A stretch of 64,000 bases of DNA, taken from Agelas oroides. Taxonomy: Eukaryota; Porifera; Demospongiae; Agelasida; Agelasidae. The stretch spans positions 14,792,405 through 14,856,404 of the forward strand of contig OX422184.1 in the NCBI GenBank assembly GCA_949130485.1, given 5' to 3'. The translations under genes were made by a program, and so were the position numbers. This document shows, piece by piece, positions 44,450 to 56,400 of the stretch. Each line of letters begins with the position of its first letter. The stretch's first letter is position 1. A model generated the notes under the pieces. The model was not told the DNA's origin. It made no database searches and saw only the letters and a list, made by a program, of their open reading frames with translations.

Positions 44450-47400
44450 CTAGCACTTTACTTTATATCTTGCAAAGTCAACACTTCTCCACACTCGGAT
44501 GTGATAAGCAATGCTTTGCCACCATTTTCTTGGATACTGCTCAGGTGCTTGATCCACTTCTTCACGTGATATCCAGATTTTCAGGGGGTCATAGTAGGCT
44601 TCAACAATAGAAGATTTCTGTTCTGTGGCTGAGTCGGGATCTGTTTGTTTTGTGTCATTAGTAAAGTGTGATGTATGCCATCTTGCTATAGTGTCAAGTG
44701 CAAAAATCTTGCTAATTTTATATTTGAAGCTACTAATTAGTCAGTGAAAAATTGTAGGATACTGTGGGTTTGTAGTATCATTAAAATAATCCTACCAGCC
44801 ACCCAACAATAATTTTGATATTAATGATTTTCTGCTATAGTATTTTAGTATGCATGGTACATGGTCCATTGCAGTAAGCTACAAAAGATGGTATACATGC
44901 ACATAGTAAGTTGTGCACAAGCACACTCACACATTTTTGTTCAGTTGATTAACAAGTACGTTTTACCTGAGTTACTGTTGTTTTGCTGGTGCTTTTTAAC
45001 TGTGATGCGGTTCCTAGAGCTCTTTGACATTTGTTCATTTATTTTCCGTGCATTAGCAAATGCATCCACAATGAATGTCACATTCACTTGGAGAACCACC
45101 TAATAAACAGGAATTAACATTAATTAGCATCGTCTCTTAACAGTGGTACTTTCCAAGGATGCAGATTAATACCTCTCAGTCTACAACATTGCTGTTACAT
45201 AATGATATAGCTTCATGTCATTATTATTACTGCTTCACAATCTAGGTACTTAGATACATACATACCAGTGTGATAATGTAGAATGACATAAAGTAGAGCC
45301 GAGTTAGCCATGCAAGATGAACTGAAGTTTGTTGCTGAACTTCAGCTGCAAAGCCCTCCTATGGTGATATTTGTGCAATACAGCAAGTGTAACAGCTGGA
45401 GTAGCTAATATAATGAATACTGTATGTAGAGTGGCAGTTAAATCTTACCATTATTATATACCAGTTGTTAACCACCATCAACACAAACAGTGTATCTGTG
45501 CAAAAAGATTTGGTGTATAAATATTCACAGTTTTGTTTACACAAGTAGCCAAAACATACTGAAACTTCGCAAAATGTTATCGAAGTTCAGCAACCAGTAG
45601 ATGTTTGTGGTGCTGATGCTATGACTTCCACTGTAGTATTCACCTACACCATACCAAGAGTGGTTGTAGTCACTGCATGTAGAGTGAATTTATCAATCAC
45701 CCTACATTCTTTTCTAACCGACATTAACTATACCTACAGCCAAATTCAATGACACTGACAAATCTATTCAAGTATAACAGTTACCAACACTTGTGCTTCA
45801 CTATTTCAGAAAATGCCTCCATTCCAGTTATTGCAAAGAAGTAGTAGACCACCAAAAGCAGAATGATTGCACTGCACATAAACACATACCAACAGCATCA
45901 TTACTGCATGGCCAGATTATGCATATGCAGTAATGTGTGTAGCTAACTGCATAGTAAAACAATATTCACATAATTGTACTGTATCTGTAACACATCTAGA
46001 TGACTATTTGTATCAAACAAACAATGTTGATACAGCTCCTCCTGAATACGTGACTGACGCAATAATTTTTTGCTTCAAGAGCATTAATGCCTTGATGATG
46101 TTTCGATATCTTCTCTTGAGCCAAAGAAGCCTGAAGAAAGAGTAAATGTGTGTATAAATATGGATTGATATCTGTTGCCATGTAGCCTTTCTTACAAATA
46201 GGTGCATGTACCTTATGAGTTTGACTGGCCGAAATGCAAGAAGCACATAGTAAGTAGGATTGATCTCTGCAAAAAGCATCACCAGGCTACCAATGATAAT
46301 AACAAAGTCAACTCTGTAAGGGGAAGGATTGTTACTCCTTGTCAAGCTAGTTATATTTGTGTTTAACAACTATCTGAGGAAGCTATGTAGCCAAAACAGA
46401 AACCTTTGTGTATGTGTCAGGAAATATAATTCATAAGTATTAATATTAATATTAATTACAATTATAAACAATACTATTTCTCACACAGAAGTTTCAGCAT
46501 CATCCTACAGCCATTTGAATAGTTCATTGGTCCGTCTTCATCTTGTTTTATAAATGTTGCGTTGCTATGGGCGTATTTTTAGATTATGTTAGACGCTTTG
46601 ACCGGCAGGCCCGTAGCACCCTCAGTCTCACTGCACCTGGGCATTTCAGCCTTGGGCCATTGAGTTTCTAAATCACATAGATCCCTTGGTCTCGACATCT
46701 ATTATAAACTCAAACATTAAATTATCAGTCTAGCGAAAAATTATTACATGAGCCAACAAGGGTGTCTCTATTCACTGGACTGGACTACTGGACTGGACTA
46801 CTGGACTGACCTTTTTGGCACTAAAAATAATTTTTATGCCCTGTAATTAGACTCACCTACCAGTAGAGTTTCAAGCTACATTATACTAGCCTGAAAACGT
46901 AGCCTTTTGCTGTCCAATGCCCTTTTCACTGATAATTTCCAAATGGGTGGGGCCAGACACTTTGGAGAGCAACCGCGTAGCCGAGAGGTAGCAGTACAAT
47001 TGACCTTGGCCTTGAAAGAAGCTTCTACTTGTATTTCTCACTTGTCACTAATTTTAGGGATTGATGGAATGCTTCTTTGCCTGTATTGTCGTGTAGCTAC
47101 ACTGCATGCTAACCCCACCTGTTGCCAACCAGAATTGAGTATACTAAACCACACTCCATATGCCATGAACTGGTCACTTCATTATACTGGCAGATTCATC
47201 ATGCATTGCTCACTTGAGGCATGTTTGCTTCACAACAGTGATCACGCTGGTGTGACAACTGTGGTATAAATACATACCAGACTCCATGTGTTTTCCTATT
47301 TTCCTATAGAACATTTACTAGACTTTTGTTTGCCAGGAAACGGCTCCATTTGCGTACTGTAAAGCTGTGTTTCTAGGCAGTATACAACACTACAGGAAAC

Positions 47401-50400
47401 TGAGACTAATTATAGGACATAAAAATGACAAAAAGGTCAGTCTAGTAGTCCAGTCCAGTAGTCCAGTCCAGTGAATCAAGACACCCAGCAGACAAGGGAG
47501 GTGGGCAATATGCCTGCCCACCAGCTTTCAACTTATCAGATACAGAAGCACAGACACACACAAACATGCCCCCCCTCCCACCCACATACACACTACAAGC
47601 ACACAACAGCACACGAACACTACACACAAATACACATGCACACAAACACCACATACGAGAAAAGAATGCATGTTTGTACTAAAGACTTACAGATTCGAGA
47701 ATTTAGTGAAATATTTGTATCCGAATGCAATAATCTTCAAGATGGCTTCGACACAGTAGACTACAAGATAAGAGAGCAACCACTATTACGTACTGCACAC
47801 ATAATACATGACACATTTCTCAATCTGATAACATGATTTACTAACCAACCTGTTACAAACAGAAACGATACCCATAGAACTCCATGCATAACTTCATAGC
47901 GCTGATTGACATTTGATACTGTAGGGTAAAAATGATACACTACAGTGGTGTATCTATATCACACGGATCCAAGAGCAATTAGCTACATACCACTCAGAGC
48001 AGTGTAAATAATCAGGAACAGTGTGTTGGCTATAACCACTATAGCTGCAATAATAAGATATAATATATAACAACGACATTTCGTCTGACACACACTGAAG
48101 AACATTGGGCAGCACTTTGTGTGAAAATTGGCTTACTGATAGTTATCTTGAAGTACCGAGAGTCCACAAAAGTTGCTACAATGCGAATTATAATTACAAA
48201 GCACATAAATACCCACATGTATGACAACAATAAGAACTATATCACTTACAAAGCTTTCCAAAGTGGTCTCTCACTGACAAGAGCCAGTACCAATGCTGTA
48301 GACCTTCACTTTCTTTTTTCTTCAGTAAGAAAACAAACAAACATGAAAACCTTGCAATTACAGTACACATGGGTACAATATAAGCCCATTTTCGGACTCT
48401 AATGCCCACAAGGTATGATGAAAGTGGAGTGTGAGAGTCCGGAAATGAGGCTATATAAATTAAACTTATTTCTTCAGTTGTAGCATACATTTTGTGGATT
48501 CCACTTAAAGTCCAGTGCTTCATAGAAGTTTTGAAATTCTTCAGCAGTAAGTTTTTCAACAGTGGGCTCTTCAGCTGTTTGAGGTATGAAGTGTGAATCA
48601 TTCTCAGGGTTAGAAGGTTGGGTAGAGCCATTTCTTCTTGCATTCATTATTTTCAGAGCTTTAAAAGTGCACAGTACCTTCCATTTAGCTGCAAAAAGTA
48701 TACAAGTGAAAAGCACTAACTGTAGCCTTAGACTCTATAACTGTTCACATCTACATTCAATTTGAAGTGAGATTGTAATAGCTTGTGGCAAAGGAACTAA
48801 GGATTTTGTAGAAAAGTATACAAGTGAAAAAGCATTAACTGTAGCCTTAGACTCTATAACTGTTCACATCTACATTCAATGTGAAGTGAGATTGTAATAG
48901 CTTGTGGCCAAAGAACTAAGGATTTTGTAGAATTCTCAGCTAACTGAGGTGGGAAAGGCAGAACTTCACATTTTGACTACCCCAAAGCACATATCCAAAA
49001 CATGACTACTGGGCCTTTCACTTTGGTCTATGCAACCTCTAGACATTGTGAGGTTCACTTGGAGTTCAACTGAAGCCATTGTAGCAATCACTGCTCAGTG
49101 GCTATAGTAGCATGAGTCGTATGCAGGTTTATAATAATATATGATTGTACATTTGGGAATACCACATAAACACCCAAGCTCTTCTGAGCTGGAGGCCTGT
49201 TTGGTTTCTGGCTGCTGGTTGAAGTACGCTACATTATTTACTCCTTTACTGTCACTTTCAGCCACAACCCCCTCAAAAACTGCACATAAATGCATAACTC
49301 TCTGCAATACTTTCAATACAATCACTACTAGGATCTTAGCAATCATTTTGAGATGGGCCTTTTGCATTACTTTTGGCTAGATGTATTGATGACCTTTTAA
49401 ATCTAAGTATATATCTGCAACTTACACATTAGTGGTTTATACTCCAACATCAACTTGATAAAAGTGTCAACATCTAGTGCATGGCCATTTTCGGTAATTT
49501 GGTCATATGCTTTCTTCAGTACATTCCTAAATATAGAATAACATGAACAACTTCAAAAGAAATATTTGTTCAGGTCATCTCACCTTTGGCGTTTAAACTT
49601 CTTCTCAAATTTGTGCTGGCTAGCATCTGTGAAGCTGCTGTACACAACGCCTAGCAGCTAAAATGTGAGGGTGGTAAAGGTACAAGACCATAAGCATTAC
49701 AATGTAGTTATTTATGATTATAGCCATCACTGCCATCTGCATGCATGGGAATCAACTGTGCATCACAGTTCTATGATTATTGTAGAAACAGCATGCTCTT
49801 TACAGCTCATTACTTTCACGTTGTTTCATGTCCCCTGTCACATGACCCAGGTGCAGGGTGAAAGCCGCATTACGTCGCACTTACGCCACATCGCCACAAG
49901 TGGCATCACATGGTGTTCGTCACTTTTTAAAGCAGAAAAAAAAAGAAGGAATAAAAACCATTTCCTGTCCCTAGCCCTAACCCTAACCCTAACCCTAACC
50001 TGTATACTGAGCCCTAACCATTAGACCACAAGCAACTTCGAACGACCATGCACACTTTTCCGTCTAATGTGTACCACCCAACTGTCATACAAGTGCCATA
50101 CTACACTACGCATGCGCAATGCATGCTCCACCCACACATATCACGTGAGGGGGCATGAAACGACGTGAAAGTATTGAGACCCTTAGAATATTTGCCAGCC
50201 GAAAGGAGAACATGGCCTACCGTATTTCAGACGAATAGTAGCCGCACAATCGGAAGCTCTGAACGAAATAAATGCCGCTCTCGAATCTGAGTAGCCGCGG
50301 CAAGTATATGCGTCACGTGTGCGAATAATTTCTGACGATGGTCACCACGCCAGGGCTAGGGCCATTCGTGTTGTACGAGTCATTTCCACGGCTGACAGCA

Positions 50401-53400
50401 GGACTGAGAGGCTGCGCGTACCACTGACAGTGTCTAGCAATCGTCACCGTCTCATTCGTACGTACCCTATCCAGCCGTCGTTGATGTCTGCGGGCCTTCA
50501 AAGAAATAAACGCCGCCCTCGAATTGTAGTCGCACAGAAACGAGCAGCGAAAAAAAATAGTAGCTGCGGCGTCTGAAGAAATACGGTATACATTACTCAG
50601 TGTATGCATGGGTGGGTCAAAGATTTAATACTTTATGGTTATATCTAGTACCATGGGAAGTTTAACCCCGGCCCACTATTTGTTCTCTTGTTATCAACCT
50701 ATAGCAAGTCAATATTACTAGCCTAAAGCACATTTCCAGGTAGTAGTGTAGGGGAGGAGAAAAATGAGTATGGTTTTCCTATGCACAATTTTGTCTGATT
50801 AGCATACACTCTGTCATGCTAACCTTTATAAGTCAGTTGATGTTTAAAACATGCTTGCTAATGACCAGGCTTTCTGAGAGCATTGATGCGATGAAAGCCT
50901 TTCACTTGGAGAATACCATTTGTCCATTCCAGCATAAGGCAACAAATACCCATGCATTGTTTCAACTATAAACCTCGCCTATCTGTAGACTAAAAATCGT
51001 ACTCCCATGATTTCTATTTTGTGCACTATGGTAGATGCAAAAATGCACCCTGAGAGCCATTTGATCTTGTGTGATGAAACTCCTCTGGAGTGTGCGCTTT
51101 ATCTTGTACATGGGATCTGGGAGCTTCTTATTTAGTATGTTATTTTGTGCTTCAAACTGGACACCCACACATTGTAACCTTAAGCATAGGCACTCTCTAA
51201 GACTACACTAGTTCTTATTGGTGTATTCATCTCGTGCTTGCAGTCAGAAGTATACACCTTCCCACAAATTGGCCATATTCAGTCAAAAATGATGACAATT
51301 AAATTATTCAGAATTGACAAATTGGTCAATAAACAATGACTTTAGGTAGCAAGACACTGTAAATCAGTAATTGTCCATCATGTGCTGTGTCTCAATTGTT
51401 GATGATATATTACGTAGTGCTTTGCAGCTCATGTAGCAAACTACTTCAGTGTCATCCATACCATAATCATAAATTCAAATCTATGTTGGCAGACTTCAGT
51501 GTGTGCCAAATGGCATCTGATTCTCTACATATCATACTTGAGATACATTTCCACTTGCTGATTTTTGCTGGCAAACAACATTGTTCAGAAAGATCTCATC
51601 AAACAATAGCAGCTCTGACTTTATGATCTCCTATATATGGATAATTAGAAGCATAACCCGGCCCGCAGTGTGTCTGCTATTTTAGTGTATAGCTTACTGA
51701 GTAGCATGTAGAAAACCTGGGAGGAATCTGAGAATGCACAATCGGTGCAAAGAAAGATTTTATTTTCCTCAACACAAAAGCTCAGTAACAAGACTGGCAT
51801 ATATCCTGAGGATATGTGCTACCTCCAAATATTCAACACAGATAATCTTCTGGCTACAGTGAGCATTTACAAAAATCAAATGGAAAAAAAAAGATGATCA
51901 ACTAGAGCCCTAGCTCTGATCCACCCATGCAAAATGAAATTTCATTTTACATGTATTTGTGCTGAGCATTCTGTACAGCTAGTGGTACATACCACACTTG
52001 TAAGGAGGTAGAGGGTAATCACAAGGAAGATGATGAAAAATAGTGCACTCCAGCCATCGAAGGCATATGCTTCCATCATTACATCAGGATGGCTGTACAA
52101 AAAGTAACCAATCAAGGGATAATAGTATCATCAATGTAATTCCTACCTGTAAAGAAACTCACTTCGCAGTAGTTAGAGTGACAAAAAGGCTGACGTATGA
52201 CTGCCCCACTGTGCTGAAGTACTATTACATATATACAGAATGCACAAGTCATAGCTATAATTCAAACTGTTATTCTTCGTATGCCAATGTCTTACATCTG
52301 GATCCATTTCTGCAAAGAGATAGAAGCCTGACATGTATGCATGTGTGCATGTGCGTATGCATGTGTGTGTGCATGTGTGTATGCATTGTGCGTGTATGTG
52401 CATGTGTGCATGTGTACATGTGTGTGTGTGTGTGTGTATGCACATGCGTGTGCATGTCTGTGTGTGAATGAGCAGACTTGAAGTATCAAAAGCATAGTAG
52501 AACATTACCTGTGAGAGCAAAGACTGCTATCATAAACAGCAAGACTAGTAGTACATCAAGAATCTCGGTTAGGCATTTGCCAATATTGCGAAGAGTTCTG
52601 AAGGAAAATGACACTGGGTGCTAAATGTCAGGATTCACCACACCTATCTTGGTTCATGCACTACTGTACAAATTGTATCCTATAATCCATTTCCGCACCT
52701 GCGTGTTTCACTCATCAAGTATGAATCAATGAAAAAAAGTGGCCGAAGGGCACGAAGCACTCGAATGTGGCTCTGATGGCGAATGATGACAACAACTGTT
52801 TCAACAAACATGACAACCACGAACACCGCCTAAAATAAGAAAGTGTGCAGAGAAGCTTGTTAAGGTGGCTGCGTGATGGCTACATTGTACCAGTGACTAT
52901 ACAGGTGTAATACTTTCTAGTAAAAATTTCCATTCAAATTGAAACTTATGGCATTCATTCTACAAAGATGTGAGACCTTATTACACCCCAAGTGGAATAC
53001 CAAAAAATTATAGTAATCCATGAATCAATGAACGTTGAGAAAAGCCATACAAGTGCTTGCACATGCCTACTAATTTAGCTTTTCTGTCCCAGACTAACAG
53101 AGCCTACTCAATTTTGACCAGGCAGCTGGAAGCAGTTATCATTGAAGTGTCTACGGTTCAAGCACTAAGGCTGAGAACTACAGACTACCTATTGACAATG
53201 AACTCTACCAACAAAACCAAGGTGCTACAATGGGCTTCCCTCTCTCCCCAATTCTAGCCAACATCTACATGTTTTTTTTTGTTTGTTTGAAGAATTGGCC
53301 TTGGAGAAAGCAGACAAGAAACCATCACTTGGGTGTAGCGTAGCATCCCATTGAGAAGGACCACAGGATTGACTGGGAACGCAGCACTGTCATCAGTAGA

Positions 53401-56400
53401 GATGAAAACTGGTTCAAGAGATGAGTGAAGGAGGCTCTTCTCATCCACAGATATCGAAATTTTAACTAAGATCAAGGATTTGACATCAGCCCAATATGGA
53501 ACAGCGATATAGCTACACTGTCATCTCTCAGCAACTATGGTCGGCGACACCATCTCAGTCAAAACATTGGTCCGGCAGTCGCCGGGTCTGCCGGACCTGC
53601 TCCGCCGCCACTGCAGCAACTATGTATGTGTATATACTTGTCTTACAGGTGAACCTCTCAAAGCTTGCTTAATAGCAACATCTGTGGTTAGCTAATGAGC
53701 GGGATTTGATTTTCTGTTCCACAATTACCCTAATGTAGCTAAGCTTCCACACTATGTGTAGTGGGTTAGCTTAATGATTTATTTATGGACAGGACAAGCT
53801 GGGTTGTCCACCTTTCAAGCCACCGTTTTCTTTCCACTTGGTGTGCGGTTAGCCTCATAATAAAATTAATTAAATAATAATGTGAACACGTCATTTAAAA
53901 ATGGAACCTTAGTCATGTTTCTAATTCTAATTTGTATAAGTAACAGCATGGTTTTGAGTGCGATTTGGGATTAATAGCATGAGTGACTGGCTGTTAATTG
54001 CATGAGGCAAATTCATGAGTGCTGTTAGTCATAAACTTGCCTAGTTTACAGTATGCTATAATAAGTATGAGTATGTATGTGATGTGGTGGTTTATAGTAT
54101 ACAAGTTTAGAGTAAACTGTATAGTTTACAGCAAATTGTTGTCACTTACAAGTTACAAGTTTACATTATGTTAATATAGCTTACAGCGTCACTTACAAGT
54201 TACAAGTTTACATTATGTTAATATAGTTTACAGCAAATTGTTGTTACTTACAAGTTACAAGTTTACATTATGTTAATATAGTTTACAACAAATTGCTACT
54301 GACCAATCAGTGAGCTATTACACCTTGCATGGTTTTGTAGCTTTGTATTTTTTGTCCAATCAGAAGCTTTTCTACCTTTGCAATTACAAAAATAATTGCA
54401 CACCTTTCTATGGGAGTAAATGTATTGACACTAAATAAGTATGATTATTCTATCACTACAAATTTGTTTGGCTGAAATGTGACTAAGGTCTGAATTCCAG
54501 TTGTAGATTATTATAGAGAATGTAAAACTACTTCCTGGATTGGATGATGACTACCGTGTGCAATAGTTTGTTATATGTCCACACTAAGTGAGAAGTAGCA
54601 GCTTACATGTACATAAATACCTATTAGCTAACAACTTCCCATTGCTTACTATCCAAAATGTTCGATGTGTGAAGAACTTTTTTCGCAGCCAGATGGCCTT
54701 CAGTGTGACATCAACAATGAGAAACAGGAGCAAGATGACCTCCAGTGGAACATGTATCTAAATGAATGATGATGATCTGGAGATCTGTGCAACATCAATC
54801 TGTGATTTCATTATATCAAGATGTTTCTGGTCTATTCATAATTGCTTCATGAGAATGGTGTAGCCCAATAGCCTCATGCCCAGGCCGTGTACAGGAGGAA
54901 AGCCCACTGAAACTCTGTTTTATAGTGGGATGTAATGTTTCACTTAATAATGTGGTGGATATGCAGTAGGTATTGAACACTTGCGGAATTTGCAAGTGCA
55001 ATATAATCACATTTATATACAAATTACTATATAGCCAGTAATTCACTCCGTGCATTTCAACTTCCACTACTGCTTACTACATACCACAATTGTACTCCAC
55101 TCCTCCATTGGAAACACACCAGGTTCTTCAACCAGAGCAAGAAGCATCAATAGTATGGTGGAAACTAGGTGAGTGATGTAATAAACTGGGTTGTGTATGA
55201 TGTAGAATGATAGTACACCATCTTCATCTTTTGGGTGGCGAAGGAACACTTTCTTCTCCCCTTCTGTGATATATAGTGCTGCACTCCGGATCTATTGACA
55301 TAACGGTGCATGATCATGCATAATCATTAGTCTAGTGCAGCACTAACTGCCTGATTCTGAGGCCTCATTTCCAGGTTTCCAAACAACTTAGTACTGTTAC
55401 TTAGCTACAGTACTGTAAGGTGGTGGGTGCCAGCAAACATGGCTAGCTAACTCTGCCACAAAATGTTTGCATAGTTGTAAGTGCTGACTAAAATGGCTGA
55501 CCACACTATAGGATTTTCATATTCTTAGCCAAAGTCTGTGACAAGCTGCTAGCTGAAACCATGCAAATGATAGCACTCAACATCGCAGAGAACAACCATT
55601 CCTGTGAATTGCAAGAAATGGTGAGGCACTGATCCCACAACAGACTGATTGATGACTGTAAATTAGCTCTCCCACATGCTCAATAACTCCTTAAAACCAA
55701 CTCTGTACTACCAAATGTAGCTGAAGCATGCACACATGAAACTGTGCTATACAGGGGAACCTCTTTAAGGCAGACGCCATAGGGACCATTGCCATGTGTC
55801 GACTGTAGGAAGTGTCCATATCACAGGTGGTTTCTGGCGTATTTCTGGTAGGCGTGGTGATGCATGCTTGGCCTCAAGGCTCTCCTGTACAGTGTGTACC
55901 CAGGTGAGAAAGGCTAACAAGGTTACGTTAGTGGGTTAAGAGCTATGCCATTGAGCCATATCACTTGCTGCTTGACTACCTCACACATACAATGCCAAAC
56001 TCCTAGATCCCGTAGTGTAACAGGCATCTGGTTGTGCAACCAGTCCATGTGGAACAGTTCCACTCTATTCTGTCAAGCATCAATCCACTTTTTGAAGTAC
56101 ATAAAACCTATTCAGTTGTACCCACACAAAATATATATGATGTTCCATGACTGGCTGTGACTAGTAACTGCAGAACAGAAAGGAAACTACAATCCTAGTA
56201 TTTGTCATATTGTGCCCAGCTGCCAAGAAATAGTGTCTACACGTGTCAATATCCAATGGCATCAGAGTTAACTTCACATGCCAAGACTTCTGGTATCGTA
56301 ACTAAATGATAGCTTTCCAAAGAATTATTGTTAAATAATAGCTGTACAAAACCAATAAATGGGAGAAAATACGCTGATTTTGGGCGTTTGAATTTGCATG

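Noticed and set aside
47442..47836. ORFs in the ACACAC-rich stretch near 47.5 kb
   Set aside because: Low-complexity simple repeat; the channel exon at 47760-47691 on the minus strand explains the conserved part.
48039..48230. Hydrophobic minus ORF (FLLLSYMWVFMCFVIII) that looks like a transmembrane exon of the channel
   Set aside because: The exon chain with correct phases and the best match to TPC1 uses 48250-48295, 48175-48137 and 48044-47991; the true repeat-II S1 is in the last of these. The hydrophobic ORF overlaps an intron and would be preceded by a stop.
50962..51168. 68-codon minus ORF after a splice-like acceptor in the channel gene
   Set aside because: The channel reads directly from exon 9 to exon 10 with matching phase and homology; no residues are missing at this point.
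52173..52520. His/Thr/Cys-rich minus ORFs
   Set aside because: They are translations of the TG/CA microsatellite.
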